Positions 45,307-55,280 of a stretch of 64,000 nt of DNA are shown here, in pieces; position 1 is the stretch's first letter; every line of letters starts with the position of its first letter. Under the pieces are notes generated by a model that saw only the letters and a list, made by a program, of their open reading frames with translations, had not been told where the DNA came from and searched no databases. A program made the position numbers and the translations under genes. The stretch comes from Fennellomyces sp. T-0311. Taxonomy: Eukaryota > Mucoromycota > Mucoromycetes > Mucorales > Lichtheimiaceae. The stretch spans positions 218,664 through 282,663 of the forward strand of contig JALLLT010000054.1 of assembly GCA_025266875.1 (NCBI GenBank), in the 5' to 3' direction.

Positions 45307-45807
45307 CTCTTTTATATATATCCGGATGTTTATGTAGGGTATAATGTACCGCTCAAAAAATTGTATAAAAAATAAATGGAAAATGAAAGTTATGTAAAGT
45401 AAAGTATGTATCAGATATCTATGAAGGTGAGCTGTTGACAACAGAAATCCATAACCAAAATGTTATCTATAATAGGCATCGTCTTCCAAAAAAAAATTAT
45501 ACTTTTTCAACTATAATAGGCTTCGCCAACAAGTTTGAAGACCACAAACATCGTGTTCTTCCACTTTCCGTAGAGCTTTTTCCTTTGACGTGTAATTGAC
45601 TTTCTTAGGTTGTCAATCTCATACCAATTCTGCAATTTACGACATGATGGTGATCACGGCAGCGTTCTGATACGACGCATGCGCACGATTCGCGCTCCTT
45701 CAACCATATATCGATCGTATCGTCGTAGATAGTCCGGTAGTCGGTGTCGTACTATTGCTCTTTCCGGAATGTACTTGACAGAGATGCATCTGTGATAATG
45801 ATTGCCG
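45307..45807. other. Spacer, no gene seen
   Basis: AT-rich with short frames only. Confidence 0.5.
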
Positions 45808-45997
45808 TGGCTGACATGATAATTCGCATAAAGATGAATTTGGGTAAAAGAAGAATCGGATAAAACATCCAATAACTAGAAAATGCTAGAGGGATAGTAA
45901 AAGATGTGCCGTAGTCAACAGTATAAATAAGGCGCTAGATTAGCGTATGAAAAGACAATCAGAACAGAGATTTATTTTACCGTCTCAGCGACTCTCT
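45808..45997 (+). repeat. LTR-like sequence, family D, copy 2 (left arm of a palindrome)
   Basis: Begins TGGCTGACATGATAATTCG and includes gaagaatcggataaaa, cagtataaataaggcgc and gtctcagcgactct. Positions 45871-45997 are inverted at about 46026-46155. Confidence 0.6.
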
Positions 45998-46155
45998 TTG
46001 TGATGTAGAAGGATCAATTGGTAACAATAAAGAGTCGCTGAGACCGTAAAATAAATATCTGTTCTGATTGTCTTTTCATACGCTAATCTAGCGCCTTATT
46101 TATACTGTTGACTACGGCACATCTTTTACTATCCTTCTAGCATCTTCTAGTTATT
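45871..46155. repeat. Inverted repeat of about 127-bp arms with about 30-bp spacer
   Basis: Left arm 45871-45997 (aataactagaaaatgctag to gtctcagcgactct) is almost exactly reverse-complementary to the right arm at about 46026-46155. The two TATA elements point toward each other. It would fold into a long hairpin. Confidence 0.88.
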
Positions 46156-46235
46156 GAAGGTACATTTGTCATCTAGTGATGTTTCACTGAGTGTCGCTCT
46201 TCACTCTGATTGTTTCACTTTCATATTTTTATCCG
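46026..46235 (-). repeat. LTR-like sequence, family D, copy 3 (right arm and extension)
   Basis: Reverse-complement of the family D pattern, continuing past the palindrome to about 46235 where the minus strand reads gaagaatcggataaaaa. The TG end of the LTR is missing. Confidence 0.5.
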
Positions 46236-46436
46236 ATTCTTCGGCTCGGGTACCATGTCTGGGCTCGAGGTAATTAATTCTTTGATTTTTAAGAATGTAT
46301 TTACAGGCGCTAAAAGCGCCTTTAAATGCATTCTGCATGGTTTCTATAAAGCCATAAAGGAGGAGTATTCAGTAAGCCAACAATATGTGCTTCAGTACTA
46401 TATGACGCGATGGTACTTTATTAATTATTATATAAA

Positions 46437-47262
46437 CTATGACGTGCTGTTACAATATTTTGAATTTGCGCGCCCTTTGCAATCACTCCTTTTGCATATT
46501 GTACATGTACGGGTGGCCCTGGCGGGAATCTCAGCCTGGGATGATACACTGGCTAATGGAGGAGTTGATGTAGATGAACTAGGCGCTGCTGAAATATGGC
46601 GATATCTTCTTTGTAGTGGCATATTGCCATACTGTATCGGTTGATGCAGGTCTATTACTTCTCAAAATAAATTATAACTTTTGAACTATCGGTTGATGCT
46701 GTGAAGGTTGGTGTGGCATACTGTAGTATATTTGCTGTTGTTGCTGTTGTTGTTGTTGTGAGTGTGGTGGCGGCATATTGTAATGACTCTGTGGCTGTGG
46801 CGATGGAAACGGATAGGGGAGCAGATTGTCAAACGCTGACGTGAATGGTGGATATGGGGCTGGTCTCAGTGACGGTAGATATGTGCGCGAAGGAACAGAA
46901 GCTACTGGTTGATGAACGGATGTCGTTGTTGGTGACCGATATGAGCTTGATGAGTATGACCTATCGAAAATGACCGGTGCAAACATAAGCGAGTTTTCAT
47001 TTGATTCAGCAACCTCCGCAGCGGCTGGCACATTAGCTGGCAGACTTCCGTTTACTATTTACCTTCCCGGTGACTGGAGGTGCTCCCGCATAACCTGTAC
47101 TTCGGCGTCGTAGTTTGCTATGGTCCGTGTTGCAACTTGGCTGATATACCAGGCAGCGTATACATTCTTAGCAGCATATTGTAATTTACTTTCAAATCCT
47201 AAAAGCTTAAGACCGGAATGATTACTGCTATTATCATTTGGCCAAAGTAGAGCGTAATAGCT
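46437..47262 (-). pseudogene. Possible 3' exons of an unknown protein with Gln-rich linker and C-terminal zinc motif
   Basis: An exon-like minus-strand stretch at about 47072-47262, preceded by an intron-like acceptor, reads SYYALLWPNDN, KNVYAAWYISQVATRTI and MREHLQSPG. Next, 46672-47031 reads Ser/Pro/Tyr-rich sequence with a Gln run and ends near PSQHQPIV. Then, after a plausible intron, 46437-46644 gives ISAAPSSSTSTPP and RTCTICKRSDCKGRANSKYC, a CxxCx4Cx8C motif that could bind zinc, followed directly by the stop. I cannot find the 5' part and cannot name the family. A transposon-derived protein is possible given the repeat-rich setting. Confidence 0.35.
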
Positions 47263-47999
47263 ACTGTAATGAAATCATTCAGCAAGAATGTAGTTTAATC
47301 AGTGACAAAACGCCATATGAAACCATTATTCTTCTTTTGTAAGAAATGTTTATGTATGTGACAAATGTGGTTTTATTTCTTTGTATTGAAGTCAATTTAT
47401 TCAGCTGTCGAATATAAGAGATGCACGATTAGGATACAGAAAACTAGCTATAATTCCATATATAGTACTTTTGTGGTGAGCGACATGAAATGACTTGTGA
47501 CTTCCACTTTTATGGCTATCGGTTGATGTCGTGGTCCGTCTGTTGTATCCACAACATGATTATGGCTTATGCATCATTTACCCTTGTTTGCTTATTGACA
47601 ACAGGTTACTTTAATTTTCCGATCTACAGCCAAATCCCTGTCTTGACATGCGTTCATCGTAATAACCTTGCCTATCTTAGTGAAACCCACATAACCCTGG
47701 TTACCACAGCGGTTCATGTGCCTTACAACCATGTCAATGATCCAACCCCTTAAGAATAAGCTTTTATTATTTAAAGTGATGATTCAACATACGAAATAAA
47801 TCAGTCATTACTTGAGTCTCGTCACTTACCTGCCTTTTACTACTGTTGAATATCACACCGTCTGTCTTCGACATGCTTTGATGATGGCTTTCCTGGTGTA
47901 ACACCGAGGGTAGCTAAGTGTTTTATAGGCTGCTTCAGGTAAACATTGTGAAACACTGAGACTAGCTCGACATTTCATAAGCTGCCTAGGTGAGACAAC
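47263..47999. other. Spacer with degenerate repeats
   Basis: No gene supported. Around 47900-48010 the words gagggtagct, gagactagctcgac and gagattagctcggc recur at about 40-50-bp spacing. This may be part of the adjoining LTR. Confidence 0.4.
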
Positions 48000-48122
48000 G
48001 AGATTAGCTCGGCCGTTCATTTGCCTTCCTTCAGGCCTAGATACTTCAAGCCCGCCGATTCTTCTTTTATCCGAACTTATGTTTATCCGAATTCATCTTT
48101 ATGAGAATTATCATGTCAGCCA
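48000..48122 (-). repeat. LTR-like sequence, family D, copy 4 (5' part)
   Basis: The minus strand begins TGGCTGACATGATAATTCTC at 48122 and runs through gataaagatgaattcggat-like sequence and gaagaatcgg, as in 45808-45880. The distal end is not resolved. Confidence 0.5.
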
Positions 48123-48446
48123 CGACACTCTTATTGTTACTAATTGAACCTTCTACATCACATGGTATATCCAAACGCAAATACGCCTACTTTTCCGTGC
48201 TGTCAAATGCACATATTGTACACATATTTGCACAGAAAAGTGGGCGTTCAGTTTATAATGTAAACAACAGATGTGCGTTATGAAAACTACTTAAATTACT
48301 TTCAGTACTTTCTGGACGCTCAACTCTAACACGGACTGCACTTAGAACTTCTATACACTTTGATAAAAAATATCAAACCTGTAGACATATACCATAAGTG
48401 GCTCCTTCTCTACTCTTAAAACTCGTATATCACACCCCTTTATATA

Positions 48447-48833
48447 TGTGGTATGGCTTCAACGAGAAAAGGCTTTTGAATGACGAGACCAAAATAAGAT
48501 AATGTTTTATTGAAGAAAACTACTCTCTATTTATAATGATGATGAGTCGGGACGGAGAAGATGAATATTTTTGTCTAATAGTCCAAAGATCCATGTTATC
48601 GCCGAGTCTTTAACGACCTTGCCGTCTAATGTTAATGAGGCCGAAGGTCATACAGAGCCTTAGTTAACGGAGTTGCCCTGCATGGTTGTTAAAGCCAGAT
48701 CAAGGTTGCACATGCAAGCAAATAAGGCAATCGATAACTGTATGGTTGTTGATGTCGCAATAACAATGGATATAAACAAGGACTAAGAAAAAGCATGTAA
48801 CCATAGATGATGGTGTATGTCGGGAATATGACA
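48447..48833 (-). repeat. Solo LTR, family B, copy 3
   Basis: Minus-strand homologue of 44892-45301, from TGTCATATTCCCGACATAC at 48833 to ...CCATACCACA at 48447. No matching 5-bp flanks were found. Confidence 0.78.
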
Positions 48834-49291
48834 ATGACGCTTATTGCTCTTGTCTATGCGGATATTTATATGTTCTGACTAATAAAGTACTATCTGTAAT
48901 AATATGTGGAATGACTATGGTGTGAGTAATATAGACAGCAAGGTGAATATGTGCGAGTCATGCTAGGGTCTAAAAGGGATGAACGCGTTGTGAGTAATAT
49001 TCGTGCAACAGCGCGTTGCTGTGCAACAAAGAGATATCACAAACGACTTGTCCAAAAAGAGAAATGCAAAGAAGCCCGCCAGAATGGCTATGACACAGTT
49101 GTTGTAGCCATTTCTAGCGGACTTCCCTTGGTTTCCTTTTTGGATGATCCTTCCTTGTCGCGCAGTATTAGCTGTTGCACAGATCGCTGCGGTATGCCGC
49201 AGTACCTCTTTGTACTCCCTTTTGCTATTACCCTTATCATCAAATTCATTATCCACATCATGCACAGTAAGCTGCAGTAAGCCGCAGTAGT
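48834..49291. other. Spacer before the chromovirus
   Basis: Overlapping frames on both strands (48951-49280 plus, 48963-49349 minus) have no recognisable motif; I treat them as chance. Confidence 0.45.
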
Positions 49292-49706
49292 TGTTGTATC
49301 CAACATGAACATAATCACTGATCAGTATCTCGGAACGGTTATCTCTCACTTTCCTTTTTGGTAAAACTCACTCATGCAGACATATCTTCCATATCCGGCA
49401 TATTGTCATAGACGTTATCATGAACGCGTGTCAACAGCTATCACTTAGCTTATCGTTATCCGTTATGGACCGGCTCCATAACGATAGACATCACTCGTTT
49501 CTCAATAACACCCCAACATGACATACGTAATGGATATACAGGTATAATCATGATATGACCTTGGATAACATCGGTAATAGGAAGTCCCATCCATGATAAG
49601 CATTTAATATAAATAGAGCGAACTCTTCATCAATAAACTACAGTTTTCTGAGTCTCGTTGACTTCTATTGTCCCTTTTCGATACTCGCTACTTCGCTCTT
49701 ATCTCA
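49292..49706 (+). repeat. 5' LTR of the chromovirus
   Basis: 415 bp, TGTTGTATCC...TTATCTCA. It holds a dyad CGTTATGG/CCATAACG (49461-49483), a TATA element (aatataaatagagcg, about 49606) and caataaac. It is identical to the 3' LTR as far as I can read, except for the block 49381-49438. Confidence 0.92.
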
Positions 49707-49751
49707 TTTTTTTCAACGTTACTTCGTTACCTGTTATTACCTTACCTTATC

Positions 49752-51386
49752 ATGTCTCAACAATCGAACGTTACTACTCCTGTTGGTTCCGCTCAAGGTT
49801 CTCCTGCTGGTTCTCCTGCTGGTTCCGTGGCTAGCACACCAATCCAAGTAATGACGCCTCCTAGTCCTACGCCTGAAATCTCCATTCCCAATGGTCAAGA
49901 AGACATGGTGATGTCTGAAGTCCGGTCCCTTGGTTCTGCTCCTCCTGCTGTTGGCTCCATTCAAGATCCAATGCATCGATCCATGTTAGGTTCAGATGGA
50001 CATGCTGGTTCTGCCGTTTCGATGTCGCCTCTAGAGGTTTCGCATTTGGCAATCCAAAGAGCGACTGAGAATATGTCTTTGTTGGGTAGAAGACTGGCAC
50101 AAGAACAATTGGCTGAGAATGAGTTCAACACCGTGCTTGCACAGTATGAGCTTGCATCCCGTGGCTTGAATGCTTTGATGTCAGGTCATCAACAGATTCT
50201 GCAATCGCAGTCGCCTTCCGCTTCCGCTTCCGTCTCTGTCGAACGTCCTTCAGGTACCTCGCGTAGCTCGATTGTACCAGCCGATTTGCCGCTTCTGCAG
50301 TGGACAGGCAACATCTTTGATAAGTCGAGAACTACGTTTTCGTCCGTACAAGAATGCCTTGATCGGTTTGAAGACATCGTAGAGTCATACTCTCAAGATT
50401 TGGATTCCTCGTGGTGCCGTTTGCTTCCTCGCATGCTATCTCCCGATCAACGCTCCTGGTTTGTGGATCACTTGAAACCACATGGACACCTCCCCTGGGC
50501 CTTTGCCAAGAAGACCATCATTAGCAAGTATGGTATCCAAGATGCCGAGCGCCAAGCCCAAGCAACCCAAGCCTTATTCAACTTGCGGATGAACCGGGAT
50601 GAGTCGGTAGAACGGTACACTGACCGTTTTCACAAGATTCGTCGTGAAGCTGGCCTCGAGGATAGCCGCGTAGTGGCCGCGTTGTTTGTCAACTCTTTGT
50701 TGCCAGAGTTGTCCCAGCACGTCAGTTTGGGTCAAGCCCATTTGCCCGCTGACAGGCGCGAGTCCACCGATCAAGCCGCGAATTTGGCGCGCACATTATA
50801 TAGCAAGGTGGTGCTATCAAGACACGATCCGCGCGTAGCAGCTTTAGAAGCCTCCGTGAACTTGGCAAGTTCGTCGTCGTCTGCTGGTGGGTCTGGTTCG
50901 TCTGGTGCTGGTGGCTCCCCCAAAGCCAAGGACAAGAAAAAGGCTGCCGATAGCAAGTTTTGCCGCCTTCATGGCAAGGGAAAGCATTCAACCGATGAGT
51001 GCAGGCAAGTTGCGTCTCTCAGGACGAATGGCACTTCTGGTGGTAAAGTGTCAAAGCATTCGGGTTCGTCGTCGTCGTCTTCGGTGTCGTCTTCTGGCAG
51101 TGCGTCGTCTTCTGGCAAAAAGTGCTATAAGTGCTCAATGCCTTGGTCTCGAGGACATACGTGTTCACCTGTGAACCACATGGCCATACGATCAGCGACT
51201 CGTACTTTGTCAGAAACAGACAACACACCCCAGTCACGCCGACTTCTCGTCGCACAACTGCTGCTCCCACGCCTCCTACTGGTTCAGGTACCCCGGTATC
51301 TACCGATCTCTCTTCGTTGCCTCCAACTGCTGTTGCCACAGCAACGGATACTTCGGCCGCGCCTCCATCCGAGGACATTGATATGA
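49752..51386 (+). CDS. Chromovirus Gag (capsid/nucleocapsid)
   Basis: The ATG at 49752, 46 bp after the LTR, starts a 544-residue frame (MSQQSNVTTPVGSAQG). A Ser/Pro/Gly-rich N-terminus is followed by the gypsy capsid region (SVQECLDRFEDIVESY, WVDHL-like WFVDHLKPHGHLPWAF, RMNRDESVERYTDRFHKIRR). The nucleocapsid end has a CRLHGKGKHSTDEC motif and a CYKCSMPWSRGHTC zinc motif separated by a Ser run. Gag forms the virus-like particle. The last 85 codons overlap pol in another frame and have low-complexity Leu-rich sequence, typical of an overlap where pol is the constrained frame. Confidence 0.9.
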   Translation: MSQQSNVTTPVGSAQGSPAGSPAGSVASTPIQVMTPPSPTPEISIPNGQEDMVMSEVRSLGSAPPAVGSIQDPMHRSMLGSDGHAGSAVSMSPLEVSHLAIQRATENMSLLGRRLAQEQLAENEFNTVLAQYELASRGLNALMSGHQQILQSQSPSASASVSVERPSGTSRSSIVPADLPLLQWTGNIFDKSRTTFSSVQECLDRFEDIVESYSQDLDSSWCRLLPRMLSPDQRSWFVDHLKPHGHLPWAFAKKTIISKYGIQDAERQAQATQALFNLRMNRDESVERYTDRFHKIRREAGLEDSRVVAALFVNSLLPELSQHVSLGQAHLPADRRESTDQAANLARTLYSKVVLSRHDPRVAALEASVNLASSSSSAGGSGSSGAGGSPKAKDKKKAADSKFCRLHGKGKHSTDECRQVASLRTNGTSGGKVSKHSGSSSSSSVSSSGSASSSGKKCYKCSMPWSRGHTCSPVNHMAIRSATRTLSETDNTPQSRRLLVAQLLLPRLLLVQVPRYLPISLRCLQLLLPQQRILRPRLHPRTLI

Positions 51387-54300
51387 CTGAGCTTGAGGAT
51401 GCCCTCAACGATGCCTGTTCTGATTGTAAGTCATCACGCGATTTTACTCGTCGTACATACCGGAACACTAAAGCTTTTTATACTTGTGTTACTATACAGA
51501 AAAGGAATTGCTTTGCTTTCGTGGACTGTGGCGCCACATTCAGCGCGATTACACCTTCTTTCTGCTCTCTCTTGGGTCTTTCTGTGGTTCCTGCAACAGG
51601 GAAGATTGGCATGGCTGCTCCCGGTCTCGGGATAGAAAGAGTTGGCACAACACAAATAAAGCTTGAACACAATGGATACATTGCTGATGCACATACTTTT
51701 GAAGTGATGGATATTAACGCTGACGCTGACATTTCAATTGGCGCTGATCTTATGACGTCTATTGGGATATATATGAAAGGCTTAGCTCATTGCTGGCACA
51801 AGTCTTCTCGTCCATTACCGCCTCCACCCGTTACTTTACTCAAAGCTAATGATGCACCTGCTGGAACACCAGAAGAACATTCTCAGTTTCTTGCAGCAAT
51901 TCAACCATTACTTGACGAAAATGCGAACATTCCTGCTGACTCATACTGTCCTATTCCTGAGGCAGTTGTTGAGCTTCACACACCTGAAGGAAAAGTCGTA
52001 AACCGTCGCCAATACCGGCTGCCTAACAACATTATACCAGCACTTCGTGAGCACATACAGAAATGGCTTGACGATGGTGTAATTCAAAAGGCTCCGCCTG
52101 GTTGCACATGGAATTCACCACTTACGTTTACACCGAAGCGCGATTCGGCTGGAAACATCAAGGGAATTCGTCCATGTCTTGACATACGTGGGGTCAATGC
52201 CTCGCTAACGAATGACGATAAGTACCCTTTGCCGCTTATCAAGGATATATACAGAAAGATTGGCAATGCTCCATACTTATCAGTATTGGATGTACAAGCC
52301 GCATTTCACTCACTGTTAATCCGAGAAGATCACAGGCATAAAACATGCTTCACCTTTGACGATAAACAATACTGCTTCGTACGATCACCTTTTGGAATCA
52401 AACACGTTAGCTCAGTATGGATGAGAGTCCTACATACTGTCACGGATGGTCTTGAAGGAGTTGTTTCCTATGCGGATGACATTGTCTGTTGGGGAAATAC
52501 GTATGAACAACATTTGGAAAGAGTCCAGAAGCTTATACGTCGATTGACTGAATTCAACCTACGAATCAACATTGACAAAGCACAGTTCCATCAAAGATGT
52601 GTCAATTTACTTGGGTATTGTATCCAGGATGGCATGATTGCTCCTGATCCGAGGAAAGTATCCAACGTGATGGAATGGGAACAGCCCAAAACAGGCCGTG
52701 ATGTTATGTCATTCCTTGGTCTAGCTGGATTTTTCCGAGAGCATATCCCGAATTTTGCTCGTCTTACTGCTCCATTGAATGCGTTACGTACCGCTGGCGC
52801 TTTGGATAACCTTTGGACAGAAGAACATACAACTGCATTCAACAATGTGAAACTCGCTTTACAGTCTGCGCCTGTTCTTAGCCAACCAGTGGAAGGTCTA
52901 CCATACTACCTTGCTACTGATGCATCCCAATACGCGATTGGTTGTTGCCTCTACCAGATTGTGGACAATACATACCGTTACATTGGTTTCATGGCACGTT
53001 CTTTGAACAAAGCAGAACAAGCATACAGTACTACAAAAAGAGAGCTACTTTGCATATGTTACGGTTTAGTGAAGTTCCATCAGTTCACGTGGCAGCAAAA
53101 GCTTACAGTGATGTGTGATCACAAAAGTTTGCAATATCTCCATACACAACCGATTGCTTCACCGATGATGATCAACTGGATGGATATCATTTGCGGTTAT
53201 GACTTTGACGTCGTGCATATACCTGGCATTCGCAATATTCTGCCAGATGCTCTTAGCCGTCTCTTCCCGTCAAACGCGCTGGAAGGGGGTAATAATCCAG
53301 ATAATCAGCATGATCACGCGCGTTCTCCTTATTTGGGCGATCTCATCTCGTCACGGAAAAGAAAGAATTTCGGTACTTCTTCTTCCAACTCTACTCATGC
53401 TCAACGCGCTGCTGACATTGTCGACTATATCACTCCACCAGAGGAAGCACGTAGTAACTTACTGCTACAAGCACATCTCAATGGACACTTTGGTACTGAC
53501 GCCATCGTACACGAGTTGCATAGCCAAGGTTTTCACTGGAAAAACATCAAGCAAGACGCACTCAACACGGTAGCCAAATGCCCTGAATGTCAAATGTTCA
53601 ATATTGGCAAACACGGATACTCACCTTTGCGACGTATTACCGCTGACAACGTTGGAGATCACTGGGCAATAGACCTAGCTGAAATGTCCATGACAACGTC
53701 ACAGGGTAACAACTACATACTCGTAATGGTCGATATCTTCTCACGTTTCTGCATTCTGCGTGCAATTCCAGATAAATCGGCACTGACCATTGCAAAACAA
53801 CTCGTCGACGTATTCAACCTTGTTGGATGGCCTAAAGTCCTGCAATCGGACAATGGTACCGAGTTTGTGAATGAACTTGTGCGTCTGGTGGTCGAACACT
53901 CCGGAATCGATCGTCGTTTGGTCACACCATATCATCCTCGCGCAAATGGGGTTGCCGAGAAATGGGTACACACGACAAAGTCTGTAATCGTCAAGAGGTT
54001 GCAAGGGAGAAAGATGGATTGGGACCTGTTCCTTTCCAGTGCACAACTGAGCATCAACAGCAAGCATGCCAAGCTGCACGGATCCCGACCATTCTCACTG
54101 ATGTTTGCAAGACAGCCGAACTTTTGGCAAGATTATACCGGAACCGACTCTGGGGACATGAAAGCTGCTCGCACTTCTGATCGTAGATTGGAAGAGATGG
54201 AGAAGGTAGTAATACCGGCCATAGCTGAGCGCGTCAAAGCCCTACACGATGCTCAAGACGAGAAGTTCAACAAGAACAATCGCATTCTTCCTGAATTTCC

Positions 54301-54745
54301 AGTTGGTAGTAAGGTCATGATTATGAATGTTAACCGGAAGTCCAAGACGGATGCCCGTTATGAAGGTCCTTACACCGTGCATGGCAGACGATCTGGAAAA
54401 AGCGGACCTTATGTTCTCACTGATGAGACAGGGGCGCTGTTGGCGCGGGATATTCCACCTTCCCACATCAAACTGATCTCACAAGACACCGTCGCATCTG
54501 GCGAAGACTTTTACGAGATTCAAAGTATTGTGGATCATGAGGGTCGAAATGGTAATTACAAATACCGGGTCCGCTGGAAAGGCTACACAGCCAAGGATGA
54601 CACATGGGAACCTCCAGAGCACTTCAACGACCGTACGCTGATTGAGAAATATTGGCAGCGTCGTCAACCCGACCAGCAGAAACGCAAACGAGCAGCTAAT
54701 CCAACACGCCGCTCTACTCGTTCTACGAAACGAAGACGTACTTAG
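51131..54745 (+). CDS. Chromovirus Pol: protease, RT, RNase H, integrase, chromodomain
   Basis: A 1,204-codon open frame in the -1 phase relative to gag; a stop at 51128-51130 means the switch must occur after that point, so 51131 is the limit of the open frame and not a start codon. Protease is near 51514 with FVDCGATFSAI (Asp-Cys-Gly in place of Asp-Ser/Thr-Gly). RT has FGIKHVSSVWM and SYADDIVCWG (about 52467). RNase H has YYLATDASQYAIG (about 52905). Integrase has a HLNGHFGT...CPECQ zinc region (about 53474-53595) and the DDE residues in HWAIDLAEM, LQSDNGTEF and NGVAEKW. The C-terminal chromodomain (about 54510-54660) reads YKYRVRWKGYTAKDDTWEPP, which in this lineage binds modified histones and steers integration. 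Confidence 0.95.
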   Translation: MLNALVSRTYVFTCEPHGHTISDSYFVRNRQHTPVTPTSRRTTAAPTPPTGSGTPVSTDLSSLPPTAVATATDTSAAPPSEDIDMTELEDALNDACSDCKSSRDFTRRTYRNTKAFYTCVTIQKRNCFAFVDCGATFSAITPSFCSLLGLSVVPATGKIGMAAPGLGIERVGTTQIKLEHNGYIADAHTFEVMDINADADISIGADLMTSIGIYMKGLAHCWHKSSRPLPPPPVTLLKANDAPAGTPEEHSQFLAAIQPLLDENANIPADSYCPIPEAVVELHTPEGKVVNRRQYRLPNNIIPALREHIQKWLDDGVIQKAPPGCTWNSPLTFTPKRDSAGNIKGIRPCLDIRGVNASLTNDDKYPLPLIKDIYRKIGNAPYLSVLDVQAAFHSLLIREDHRHKTCFTFDDKQYCFVRSPFGIKHVSSVWMRVLHTVTDGLEGVVSYADDIVCWGNTYEQHLERVQKLIRRLTEFNLRINIDKAQFHQRCVNLLGYCIQDGMIAPDPRKVSNVMEWEQPKTGRDVMSFLGLAGFFREHIPNFARLTAPLNALRTAGALDNLWTEEHTTAFNNVKLALQSAPVLSQPVEGLPYYLATDASQYAIGCCLYQIVDNTYRYIGFMARSLNKAEQAYSTTKRELLCICYGLVKFHQFTWQQKLTVMCDHKSLQYLHTQPIASPMMINWMDIICGYDFDVVHIPGIRNILPDALSRLFPSNALEGGNNPDNQHDHARSPYLGDLISSRKRKNFGTSSSNSTHAQRAADIVDYITPPEEARSNLLLQAHLNGHFGTDAIVHELHSQGFHWKNIKQDALNTVAKCPECQMFNIGKHGYSPLRRITADNVGDHWAIDLAEMSMTTSQGNNYILVMVDIFSRFCILRAIPDKSALTIAKQLVDVFNLVGWPKVLQSDNGTEFVNELVRLVVEHSGIDRRLVTPYHPRANGVAEKWVHTTKSVIVKRLQGRKMDWDLFLSSAQLSINSKHAKLHGSRPFSLMFARQPNFWQDYTGTDSGDMKAARTSDRRLEEMEKVVIPAIAERVKALHDAQDEKFNKNNRILPEFPVGSKVMIMNVNRKSKTDARYEGPYTVHGRRSGKSGPYVLTDETGALLARDIPPSHIKLISQDTVASGEDFYEIQSIVDHEGRNGNYKYRVRWKGYTAKDDTWEPPEHFNDRTLIEKYWQRRQPDQQKRKRAANPTRRSTRSTKRRRT

Positions 54746-54855
54746 GTTGTCTTTTCTCAAGCACTTTTCTCCCACTGGGTTTTCACTGAGTTTTCAAGAC
54801 TACACCTATACCACAAGTACTTTATATCAGCTTATCTTACCGGTTGATCCAACCT

Positions 54856-54867
54856 GGAAGGGGGTAA
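54856..54867 (+). promoter_or_regulatory. Polypurine tract of the chromovirus
   Basis: ggaagggggtaa lies directly against the 3' LTR start. Confidence 0.75.
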
Positions 54868-55280
54868 TGTTGTATCCAACATGAACATAATCACTGATCA
54901 GTATCTCGGAACGGTTATCTCTCACTTTCCTTTTTGGTAAAACTCACTCATGCAGACTTATCAATCCCACAAGTCCTGGCAAGTCCCGCCAAGTCCAGCG
55001 GGTCTTGAAAAATATCACTTAGCTTATCGTTATCCGTTATGGACCGGCTCCATAACGATAGACATCACTCGTTTCTCAATAACACCCCAACATGACATAC
55101 GTAATGGATATACAGGTATAATCATGATATGACCTTGGATAACATCGGTAATAGGAAGTCCCATCCATGATAAGCATTTAATATAAATAGAGCGAACTCT
55201 TCATCAATAAACTACAGTTTTCTGAGTCTCGTTGACTTCTATTGTCCCTTTTCGATACTCGCTACTTCGCTCTTATCTCA
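54868..55280 (+). repeat. 3' LTR of the chromovirus
   Basis: 413 bp. Matches the 5' LTR except for the block 54957-55012, which is unrelated in sequence to its counterpart (tccagcgggtcttgaaaaa versus acgcgtgtcaacagc). Confidence 0.92.

Larger units (their letters stand above)
49292..55280 (+). mobile_element. Near-intact Ty3/gypsy chromovirus
   Basis: The element has LTRs at 49292-49706 and 54868-55280, a gag frame, an overlapping pol frame in the -1 phase, and domain order protease, RT, RNase H, integrase, chromodomain. All coding parts are open. It lacks a target-site duplication: 5' flank gtagt, 3' flank accgg. Its right flank is the inside of a LINE frame with no matching LINE sequence on the left. 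Confidence 0.93.

Noticed and set aside
46210..46644. 144-codon plus-strand frame starting next to the palindrome
   Set aside because: It is the complement of the Cys-motif and linker sequence on the minus strand, and its start lies in LTR sequence; treated as a shadow.
48951..49349. Overlapping open frames on both strands before the chromovirus
   Set aside because: Both strands open over the same stretch with no recognisable motif; one must be chance and neither has support.
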